Below are positions 1-5,510 of a stretch of DNA of 6,417 nucleotides, in pieces. Under the pieces are notes generated by a model. That model was not told where the DNA came from, ran no database searches, and saw only the letters and a program-made list of their open reading frames with translations. Position numbers and translations under genes: made by a program. The DNA is from Gemmatimonadaceae bacterium (GTDB lineage: Bacteria > Gemmatimonadota > Gemmatimonadetes > Gemmatimonadales > Gemmatimonadaceae): the NCBI GenBank assembly GCA_013816695.1, contig JACDDZ010000099.1, positions 1 to 6,417 on the forward strand, in the 5' to 3' direction. Numbering within the stretch: position 1 is the stretch's first letter; every line of letters starts with the position of its first letter.

Positions 1-1109
1 TGTCGCCCGTCACGAGCACAACATCCGGCGCCACGGTCGTGCTGACTCCACTTCAGCAACGACAGTTTGGCGTAACGTTTGGAATCGTGGAGTCGCGGCC
101 GATTTCGCGCGAGATCCGAACAGTCGGCACGGTAATGGTCAATGAATCGCGCCTGGCCAAAGTCACGCCGAAGTTCGGCGGGTACGTCGAACGGCTTTTC
201 GTAAACTTCTCAGGACAACCAGTCACACGGGGTCAGGCGCTTGCAACTGTTTTTTCGCCTGAACTGCTCGCGGCGCAGCAAGAGCTGCTCGTTGCGTATC
301 GGTTATCCAGGACGATTTCGGGAAGTCTGGTGCCCGGGGTTCCGGGCGCATCCTCTGACCTGGTTGGCGCTGCGCGTCAGCGGCTCCGGCTCTGGGACGT
401 TTCCGAATCACAAATCAACTCTGTATTAAAGAGCGGGCGGGTACAGCGAACCGTTACACTTTATTCTCCCGCTTCCGGAATAGTGCTGGACAAGAAAGTC
501 GTGCAGGGCCAGGCAATCATCGCGGGCGAAGAGTTGTACACCATCGCCGACCTGTCTGACGTTTGGATTGATGCGCAACTTAGAGAAGCGGACGCCGGCA
601 TTGTTGCTCCCGGGACTGCGGCCACTCTTGACTTCACAAGCTTCCCCGGACGGCCTTTCAGCGGCCGAGTGACGTACATCTACCCGATGCTTGGCGAGGC
701 AACACGAACTGTACGCGCTCGAATCACGGTTCAAAACACTGGCCGTCTGCTTAAGCCTGGCATGTACGCAACAGTTCGACTTAATACCGCGACACAATCG
801 GCACTCTCAGTGCCACGGTCAGCGGTGATTCAAACCGGGCAGCGCAACATCGTGTTTGTGGACATGGGCGCCGGAAAACTCATGCCGCACGTTGTAACGA
901 CTGGCAGAACCGGTACCGAATACATCGAAATTCTAAGTGGTCTTACACGCGGCCAGCGCGTTGTTACCTCTGCGCAATTCCTCATAGACTCTGAGTCAAA
1001 TCTCGGTGACGTAATGAAGGGAATGCCGGGTATGGGTGGCTCCGAGATGGACAGCAAAGGCGCAGACATGAAGGACATGCCCGGCATGTCTTCAGCGCCA
1101 AAGCGGTAA
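1..1109 (+). CDS. cusB: CusB-type efflux RND periplasmic adaptor subunit (membrane-fusion protein), 5' partial
   Basis: Periplasmic adaptor linking an RND pump to an outer-membrane channel, probably for Cu(I)/Ag(I) given the CusA gene next to it. The frame is open to the window edge (first full codon at 3), so the GTG at 39 is not the likely start; signal peptide and N-terminal region lie upstream. Numbering from that GTG, the domains run in family order: first lipoyl-like half (about 42-75, with TPKFGGYVERLFV), a short alpha-helical hairpin (about 76-132), second lipoyl half (about 140-180, YSPASGIVLDKKVVQGQ), beta-barrel (about 180-250, ending LKPGMYATVRL) and membrane-proximal domain (about 255-322). 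The last 31 residues (326-356) form a low-complexity tail with seven Met, including MKGMPGM and MKDMPGM, plausibly a metal-binding extension. The stop is 5 bases before cusA, so the two are surely one operon. Family certain; metal specificity inferred. Confidence 0.93.
   Translation, partial: SPVTSTTSGATVVLTPLQQRQFGVTFGIVESRPISREIRTVGTVMVNESRLAKVTPKFGGYVERLFVNFSGQPVTRGQALATVFSPELLAAQQELLVAYRLSRTISGSLVPGVPGASSDLVGAARQRLRLWDVSESQINSVLKSGRVQRTVTLYSPASGIVLDKKVVQGQAIIAGEELYTIADLSDVWIDAQLREADAGIVAPGTAATLDFTSFPGRPFSGRVTYIYPMLGEATRTVRARITVQNTGRLLKPGMYATVRLNTATQSALSVPRSAVIQTGQRNIVFVDMGAGKLMPHVVTTGRTGTEYIEILSGLTRGQRVVTSAQFLIDSESNLGDVMKGMPGMGGSEMDSKGADMKDMPGMSSAPKR
1014..1106 (+). other. Methionine-rich C-terminal tail of CusB with a near-duplicated segment
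   Basis: This segment encodes the last 31 residues of the adaptor. It holds seven Met in 25 residues and two copies of an MK-G/D-MPGM heptapeptide. The two 21-base stretches at 1014-1034 and 1068-1088 differ at only four positions, suggesting a short duplication. Methionine-rich MPGM/DMKDM segments occur in periplasmic Cu(I)/Ag(I) proteins; metal binding here is inferred. Confidence 0.7.
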
Positions 1110-1114
1110 CCGCC

Positions 1115-4100
1115 ATGCTCGATCGAATAATCAGCTGGTCGGTGCGACGCAGAATTGCGGTGCTGGTCACCACGGCCGCGCTTGCGATCGCCGGGACCTA
1201 CGCAATGCTCCGCACGCCAGTCGACGCGATTCCGGATCTGTCTGACGTTCAGGTGATCGTCATGACGGAGTGGCCCGGCCAGGCGCCGCAGCTTGTCGAG
1301 GACCAGGTCACCTATCTCCTGGCAACCGAGTTGCTCAAGGTACCGCGCATAAAATTCGTGCGCGGAATGAGCCAGTTTGGACTCTCTGCAGTGTATGTGG
1401 TATTCGAGGACGGCACCGATCTATACTGGGCGCGTTCTCGTGTGCTCGAATACCTGAATTCCGTGCGTGGCAAACTCCCTCCGTCCGCGCAGCTGACGCT
1501 TGGACCAGACGCGACAGGCGTCGGCTGGGTGATGCAGTACATCCTGGCAGACAAAACCGGCACACTTAATCTCGCTGAGCTCCGTGGACTTCAGGACTTC
1601 GTTGTGCGTCCCGCGCTCACTTCGGTTCCAGGAGTGTCCGAGATAGCATCTTTCGGGGGCTTTGAAAAGGAATATCAGGTTGAAGTGGACCCGGCGAAAC
1701 TTGCGGCGTTCGGGATTCCGCTCACGAAAGTTTCCAGTGCAGTTCAAAACTCAAATGCCGATGTAGGCGGGCGCGTGCTGGAGATGGGAGGCGCCGAGTA
1801 TATCGTGCGAGGTCGCGGACGGTTCACGTCAGCCGCCGACATCCAGTCAGTTTCGATTGGGGCAACCAGTGCTGGAACCCCTATAACTGTTGGCGATGTC
1901 GCCAACGTTCAGATTGGCCCCGCCATCAGGCGCGGCATCACCGATCTCGATGGAAAGGGTGAGGTCGTCACCGGCTGGGTTGTAATGCGGTACGGATCCA
2001 ATCCGCTTGAAGTGATCAAGGCAGTGAAGAAGAAAATGGCCGACCTGAAAACCGCATTGCCGGCCGGCGTGCAGTTCGTGAATGGATACGACCGGTCGGG
2101 GCTAATCGAGGCAGCGATCCGCACTTTACGCGGAAAGCTCGTCGAAGAATCGATCATCGTCGCGCTGATAACAATCCTGTTCCTGTTCCACGCCCAGAGC
2201 GCTCTGGTCGCCGTCGTGACACTGCCCGTTGGAATTCTGATGTCATTTCTGGCCATGCGCGCGCTCGGCCTCTCCGCAAATATCATGAGTCTCGGCGGTT
2301 TTGCAGTGGCCATTGGGGCAATGATTGACGCCGCGATCGTCATGGTGGAGAATCTTCACAAGCATATAGAACATGACGCTGCTGAGGGAACACATCGATC
2401 GCGGTGGGATCTCGTAGTTGAATCCAGTCGCGAAGTCGGCGGTTCTCTCTTTGTATCCCTTCTCATAATTACTGCCAGCTTTCTGCCTGTCTTTGCGCTG
2501 CAGGACCAGGAGGGCCGGCTGTTCAAGCCGCTCGCGTGGACAAAAACACTTGCAATGGGATCGGCGGCAATCCTTTCCATCACATTGGTTCCCGTACTGA
2601 TGGGATATCTCATCCGGGGCAGAGTGAAGCCGGAGTCTGCAAATCCGGTAAACAGATTCCTGATCCGGATTTACCGCCCTCTCATAGATGTTGTGCTGCG
2701 GAACCGTAAGAAAACAGTTGCAGTTGCCGGGATAGCTCTGGCGGTGACAATTCTCCCGTGGATGCGACTTGGAAGCGAGTTCATGCCGCCGCTCAACGAG
2801 GGCAGCATGATGGACATGCCTTCTCTCTTTCCCGGCGTGGGTACGGGCCAGGCAAAGCTCATTCTGCAGCAGCGTGATGCCGCGCTCTCCAAAATTCCGG
2901 AAGTAGATCGCGTACTGGGAAAAATTGGGCGCGCGGAGTCGGCAACCGACATGGCACCCATGTCAATGATAGAAACGATCGCAATTCTGAAAGACCGGTC
3001 CGAATGGCGCAAAAATGTCGATTTCGATTCCATTGTTTCCGAGGCGAACGCAACCGTCAAGACGCCTGGCGTGGGCAACATGTGGAGCATGCCAATCAAG
3101 AACCGACTCGACATGCTCGCTACCGGGATCAAGACACCGGTGGGAATCAAGATTTTTGGGCCTGACCTGGCTGTGCTGGACAGCCTCGGAAAGGAGATCG
3201 AAATGATATTGCCAGAGGTAAAGGGCACGAACACAGTGTTTTCAGAACGCGCAATAGGCGGCAGGTACATCGACGTGTCACTCGACCGCGCGGCAGCCGC
3301 GAGATATGGATTGGAAGGCGACGAGGTTCAGATGGCACTCGCCACCGCTGTTGGCGGAATGGAGTCGGGCCAGGTGTTCGAAGGCCGTGAACGCTATGGA
3401 GTTCTTGTGCGCTACCCGCGCGAGCTCAGATCTGATCCGGCCGAGATCGGCCGTCTTCTTGTCACAACTCCGTCTGGTGCCCAAGTGGAGCTTGGAGAAT
3501 TGGCAAGAATACAAATCGTGCAGGGGCCAACACTCATCAAATCCGAAAATTCGAATCTCAACAATGTGGTCTACGTTGACGTGAGGAACCGCGATGTCGG
3601 GGGATATGTCGCCGATGCCAAAGTACTGCTGCAGGCAAAGCTGGCTCTACCGCCTGGCTACCGCCTGGAATGGTCGGGCCAGTATGAGGCAATGGAGCGC
3701 GCTGGGCGGAGACTCCGAATTGTGGTTCCTCTGACTCTTCTAATCGTATTTGGCCTCTTGTTCATGAACTTCAGGAGCACCGGAGAAAGTCTCATAGTTA
3801 TGCTTTCACTTCCCTTCGCACTCGCCGGGGGCGTGTGGCTGATGTGGATTCTTGGATACAACATGAGCGTGGCCGTTGCCATCGGATTCATCGCGCTCGC
3901 TGGTGTTGCGGCACAAACCGCCGTGATCCTCCTCATATACCTCGATCACGCATGGAACGATATTGTGCGCAAGAGAGAACTCGAAGGAGTTGTGCCAACA
4001 CTCTCGGATTTACAAGGAGCCGTCCGCTACGGCGCTGTCGAACGTCTTCGTCCCAAGATGATGACCGTGGCTGCAATAACCCTGTCGCTGGTCCCAATTC

Positions 4101-4267
4101 TGTGGAGCCAGGAAACGGGTTCCGACGTGCTCAAACGCATCGCCGCACCGATGGTGGGGGGGCTCATCACAAGCGCGGCGTTAACGCTCATTGTGCTCCC
4201 TGCTGTCTACTCATTGTGGCGTGAACGCCAAATCAAAGCCGGGGCGCCATCGCCGGGTACAGCTTAG
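1115..4267 (+). CDS. cusA: CusA-type heavy-metal RND efflux transporter (Cu(I)/Ag(I)), complete
   Basis: Inner-membrane proton-driven RND pump of the heavy-metal-efflux family, 1050 residues (E. coli CusA has 1047). Hallmarks: TPVDAIPDLSDVQV near the N-terminus, VRGMSQFG, FEDGTD.YWARSRVLEYL, GPDATGVGWV, the TM4 segment GGFAVAIGAMIDAAIVMVEN (D405, E412) and the TM11 RLRPKMMTV (K981). By alignment to E. coli CusA recalled from memory, the substrate methionines M573/M623/M672 correspond to M568 (DMPS), M618 (APMSM) and M667 (RLDML), which argues for monovalent copper/silver rather than the Zn/Co/Cd of CzcA. The transmembrane Met pairs M403-M481 and M410-M496 also look kept. Oddities: E. coli E939 is Q934, M271 is I271 and M1009 is L1006. 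The ATG at 1115 has no evident Shine-Dalgarno and sits 5 bases after the cusB stop, so translation is probably coupled. Length and start match the family. Family near certain, substrate likely. Confidence 0.96.
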   Translation: MLDRIISWSVRRRIAVLVTTAALAIAGTYAMLRTPVDAIPDLSDVQVIVMTEWPGQAPQLVEDQVTYLLATELLKVPRIKFVRGMSQFGLSAVYVVFEDGTDLYWARSRVLEYLNSVRGKLPPSAQLTLGPDATGVGWVMQYILADKTGTLNLAELRGLQDFVVRPALTSVPGVSEIASFGGFEKEYQVEVDPAKLAAFGIPLTKVSSAVQNSNADVGGRVLEMGGAEYIVRGRGRFTSAADIQSVSIGATSAGTPITVGDVANVQIGPAIRRGITDLDGKGEVVTGWVVMRYGSNPLEVIKAVKKKMADLKTALPAGVQFVNGYDRSGLIEAAIRTLRGKLVEESIIVALITILFLFHAQSALVAVVTLPVGILMSFLAMRALGLSANIMSLGGFAVAIGAMIDAAIVMVENLHKHIEHDAAEGTHRSRWDLVVESSREVGGSLFVSLLIITASFLPVFALQDQEGRLFKPLAWTKTLAMGSAAILSITLVPVLMGYLIRGRVKPESANPVNRFLIRIYRPLIDVVLRNRKKTVAVAGIALAVTILPWMRLGSEFMPPLNEGSMMDMPSLFPGVGTGQAKLILQQRDAALSKIPEVDRVLGKIGRAESATDMAPMSMIETIAILKDRSEWRKNVDFDSIVSEANATVKTPGVGNMWSMPIKNRLDMLATGIKTPVGIKIFGPDLAVLDSLGKEIEMILPEVKGTNTVFSERAIGGRYIDVSLDRAAAARYGLEGDEVQMALATAVGGMESGQVFEGRERYGVLVRYPRELRSDPAEIGRLLVTTPSGAQVELGELARIQIVQGPTLIKSENSNLNNVVYVDVRNRDVGGYVADAKVLLQAKLALPPGYRLEWSGQYEAMERAGRRLRIVVPLTLLIVFGLLFMNFRSTGESLIVMLSLPFALAGGVWLMWILGYNMSVAVAIGFIALAGVAAQTAVILLIYLDHAWNDIVRKRELEGVVPTLSDLQGAVRYGAVERLRPKMMTVAAITLSLVPILWSQETGSDVLKRIAAPMVGGLITSAALTLIVLPAVYSLWRERQIKAGAPSPGTA

Positions 4268-4294
4268 ACATTTCATGAGGCCAATCCCTATATT
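4265..4294 (+). promoter_or_regulatory. Candidate sigma70-type promoter for the NTF2-like gene
   Basis: TAGACA at 4265-4270 (5 of 6 to TTGACA) and TATATT at 4289-4294 (5 of 6 to TATAAT) are separated by 18 bases. The -35 element overlaps the TAG stop of cusA. Transcription would start near 4301, giving the downstream gene expression independent of the pump operon. Prediction from consensus matching only. Confidence 0.45.
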
Positions 4295-4301
4295 CGGTGT
4301 A

Positions 4302-4349
4302 ATGCAAACTGCTGTCTCCTTTCCAACATTCTGGCCTAATTGCAAATGA
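4302..4349 (+). CDS. Possible 15-codon leader reading frame overlapping the start of the NTF2-like gene
   Basis: An ATG one base after the predicted transcription start opens a frame encoding MQTAVSFPTFWPNCK. Its TGA stop overlaps the ATG at 4346 in an ATGA arrangement. Neither this ATG nor the one at 4346 has a clear Shine-Dalgarno. A leaderless mini-frame that delivers ribosomes to the next start would explain this, but a frame this short can easily arise by chance. No similarity to a known leader peptide is recognised. Confidence 0.2.
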   Translation: MQTAVSFPTFWPNCK

Positions 4350-4822
4350 TTTCACGATCGCGAGCTATTCTGGCAGTTGCCGTAGTGTTCAGTCTCAAAG
4401 CCGTTCCTGCGAACGCGATGGCCGATCATGACTCAACGTCCATTGTCGCGACAATTGACCGATTCCACGCTGCCCTCGGCGCGGCAGATTCCGGCGCCAT
4501 CAGGTCGCTCCTGGCGGACGACGTAATCGTGCTCGAAAGTGGGTCGCTTGAAACCCGCGCGGAATATCTATCGCACCATCTTGGGGGAGACATCGAGTTT
4601 GCCCGCGCCGTGCCGTCCCTGCGAAAGCTCGTGCGTGTAAATCGTAGCGGCAGCACAGCGTGGGTCACGTCCACTTCCATCACGACTGGCAACTTCAAGG
4701 GCCGGGCGATTAACAGTAATGGCACCGAACTCATGGTCCTGACAAAGTTGAACGGCAAATGGAAGATCCGGGCAATTCACTGGTCATCCGCACGACGGCA
4801 ACCCGCAGCGCCGGCAAACTGA
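4346..4822 (+). CDS. Exported NTF2-like (SnoaL/DUF4440-type) protein of unknown function
   Basis: A 158-residue protein. Residues 1-24 look like a Sec signal peptide: positive start (ISRSR), hydrophobic core AILAVAVVF, and an A-N-A site before MADHD, so the product is probably periplasmic. The rest fits the small alpha+beta cone fold of the NTF2/SnoaL/DUF4440 group: an N-terminal helix (STSIVATIDRFHAALGAADSG), SLLADDVIVLESGS, then strands ending in ELMVLTKLNGKWKIRAIHWSSAR. Members of this fold bind or modify small ligands or act only structurally, and no catalytic residues identify a reaction here. A TTG six bases upstream (4340) is in frame, but I prefer the ATG at 4346 because it starts directly at the signal peptide. 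It lies 78 bases after cusA with its own candidate promoter. A link to copper handling is suggested only by position. Fold assignment fairly sure; role unknown. Confidence 0.85.
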   Translation: MISRSRAILAVAVVFSLKAVPANAMADHDSTSIVATIDRFHAALGAADSGAIRSLLADDVIVLESGSLETRAEYLSHHLGGDIEFARAVPSLRKLVRVNRSGSTAWVTSTSITTGNFKGRAINSNGTELMVLTKLNGKWKIRAIHWSSARRQPAAPAN

Positions 4823-4827
4823 AAAAA

Positions 4828-4860
4828 AAGCCCGGCCAGGTCGTTGACCGGGGCGGGCTT
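4828..4860 (-). terminator. Intrinsic terminator of the tRNA transcript, between convergent genes
   Basis: Two 15-base arms (4828-4842 and 4846-4860) pair with two mismatches around a 3-base loop and are very GC-rich. The plus strand has eight A at 4822-4829, so a transcript from the minus strand ends its hairpin in a U-run, a textbook intrinsic terminator for the tRNA genes. Plus-strand transcripts of the NTF2-like gene form the same hairpin but are followed by AATATCTGG, so termination in that direction should be weaker. Confidence 0.85.
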
Positions 4861-4884
4861 AATATCTGGAGGCGTGTCAGAAAA

Positions 4885-4958
4885 TAGCAGGAGGGAGACT
4901 CGAACTCCCGACCTCACGATTATGAGTCGTGCGCTCTAGCCAGCTGAGCTACCCTGCC
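4885..4958 (-). tRNA. tRNA-Met (CAT anticodon), elongator type; tRNA-Ile2 not excluded
   Basis: The minus strand folds into a 74-base cloverleaf: acceptor GGCAGGG/TCCTGCT, D stem GCTC/GAGC, anticodon stem CACGA/TCGTG with loop CTCATAA, variable loop AGGTC, T stem GGGAG/CTCCC with loop TTCGAGT, and A73. The anticodon CAT is read from 4924-4922. The anticodon stem lacks the three G:C pairs of initiators, so this is an elongator methionine tRNA or the minor isoleucine tRNA whose C34 TilS converts to lysidine; sequence alone does not decide. The acceptor has G-U pairs at 1:72 and 7:66. CCA is not encoded. It lies downstream of tRNA-fMet and just before the terminator. Confidence 0.9.
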
Positions 4959-4997
4959 AACGGAAAGAAAAATCTTAACGGGTATTGGGAATAACTG

Positions 4998-5044
4998 CGT
5001 TTTGGGTGGTTGGTTTTGGGTCGTGCGGTCCGTTTTGGGTGGTT
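4998..5044. repeat. Short direct repeats (CGTTTTGGGTGGTT) between the two tRNA genes
   Basis: CGTTTTGGGTGGTT occurs identically at 4998-5011 and 5031-5044. A third, shorter match to its core, GTTTTGGGT, is at 5013-5021, so three cores occur within 42 bases. Spacing between cores is 14 and 19 bases, which is irregular. They lie in the spacer transcribed between tRNA-fMet and the second tRNA. Function unknown; slippage duplication is the simplest explanation. Confidence 0.6.
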
Positions 5045-5046
5045 CA

Positions 5047-5082
5047 CACAAACGGCCGGCCCTCTCGGACCGGCCGCTTGTG
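5047..5082 (-). other. Strong GC-rich hairpin immediately 3' of tRNA-fMet
   Basis: Arms 5047-5059 and 5070-5082 pair over 13 positions with one A-C mismatch, with CGGCCGG at the core. On the minus strand it begins 4 bases after the 3' end of the initiator tRNA. No U-run follows it in either direction, so it is not a standard intrinsic terminator. It may be a leaky terminator or a structure that guides 3' trimming of the tRNA precursor. Confidence 0.55.
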
Positions 5083-5086
5083 CATA

Positions 5087-5160
<74 letters not shown>

Positions 5161-5170
5161 ATAGAACTGG

Positions 5171-5199
5171 AACATAAACGGGGCGAATACGAGAATCAA
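5171..5199 (-). promoter_or_regulatory. Candidate sigma70-type promoter of the tRNA-fMet/tRNA-Met unit
   Basis: On the minus strand, TTGATT (5199-5194) and TATGTT (5176-5171) are spaced by 17 bases, each matching the consensus at 4 of 6 positions. The predicted start near 5164 leaves about four bases before the mature tRNA. It lies directly after the ftsB-like stop codon, as expected if the tRNA unit is transcribed on its own. Consensus match only; read-through from eno-ftsB is an alternative. Confidence 0.45.
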
Positions 5200-5200
5200 G

Positions 5201-5497
5201 CTAACGACCGCCTGGAACTACGACAGAATCCTGTACAAATCGGTATAAAAGCTCCTTATCTCCACGAACCATCCCGAATTCCTCGCGAGCTAATCGCTCC
5301 TGCACAGCCGGATCAGTCTCGATTGCCTTCTTCACGGCCTTCAGCGAGTCGACCTGTCGCCGAAGAGAATCGAGGGAAACCTGCATTTTTTCCTTCCGCT
5401 CGCGCTGCTTAAAAAGATCCTGCGTGCTGTATTCCCCACCCTGAAGCGCGAAGAAAGCCGCAGCCGCAATTACAAGCAGCCAAACCAGCCTTTTCAT
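5201..5497 (-). CDS. ftsB: Septum formation initiator family protein (FtsB/DivIC-like)
   Basis: A 98-residue bitopic membrane protein of the FtsB/DivIC family. FtsB joins FtsL and FtsQ (DivIB) at the division site, where the complex activates septal peptidoglycan synthesis by FtsWI. Order of parts: a two-residue basic cytoplasmic end (MKR), one membrane helix (about 4-19, VWLLVIAAAAFFAL), a heptad-rich coiled coil (about 30-62, with MQVSLDSLRRQVDSLKAVKK), and the conserved region around ERLAREEFGMVRGDKELLYR (about 68-86). Length and layout fit the family. The gene follows eno by 11 bases. AAGGGA, 7 bases before the ATG, overlaps the eno TAA stop, so translation is probably coupled. Linkage of eno to an ftsB/divIC gene is common in bacteria. 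Family assignment strong; FtsB versus DivIC naming depends on lineage. Confidence 0.92.
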   Translation of the reverse strand: MKRLVWLLVIAAAAFFALQGGEYSTQDLFKQRERKEKMQVSLDSLRRQVDSLKAVKKAIETDPAVQERLAREEFGMVRGDKELLYRFVQDSVVVPGGR

Positions 5498-5504
5498 CGA
5501 TCCG

Positions 5505-5508
5505 TCCC

Positions 5509-5510
<2 letters not shown>
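5505..5510 (-). promoter_or_regulatory. Ribosome binding site of ftsB overlapping the eno stop codon
   Basis: AAGGGA on the minus strand ends 7 bases before the ftsB ATG and shares its two A residues with the TAA stop of eno (5511-5509). This supports the chosen start and coupling of ftsB translation to eno. Confidence 0.6.

Noticed and set aside
39..41. GTG at 39 as the start of the adaptor gene
   Set aside because: The frame stays open to the window edge with family-like residues before it, there is no ribosome site, and the protein would lack its signal peptide.
426..797. Minus-strand open frame of 123 codons inside cusB
   Set aside because: It lies fully antisense to the adaptor domains and shows no family features.
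1103..1113. Palindrome GCGGTAACCGC around the cusB stop
   Set aside because: The arms are five bases with a one-base centre, which cannot form a useful hairpin and is within chance expectation.
2671..3270. Minus-strand open frame of 199 codons inside cusA
   Set aside because: It is antisense to a well-conserved part of CusA, its translation is Ser/Arg/Pro-rich with no recognisable domain, and it has no promoter or ribosome site. It is a shadow of GC-biased codons.
3835..4224. Plus-strand open frame of 129 codons in another frame of cusA
   Set aside because: It overlaps the conserved TM10-TM12 region of CusA; the product is Arg/Cys-rich low-complexity sequence without a known fold.
4972..4977. 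TAAGAT on the minus strand as a -10 box for the second tRNA
   Set aside because: No acceptable -35 element lies at the right distance; cotranscription with tRNA-fMet is simpler.
4998..5044. CRISPR-like array between the tRNA genes
   Set aside because: The repeats are too short, the spacing is irregular (14 and 19 bases between cores), and there are no cas genes.
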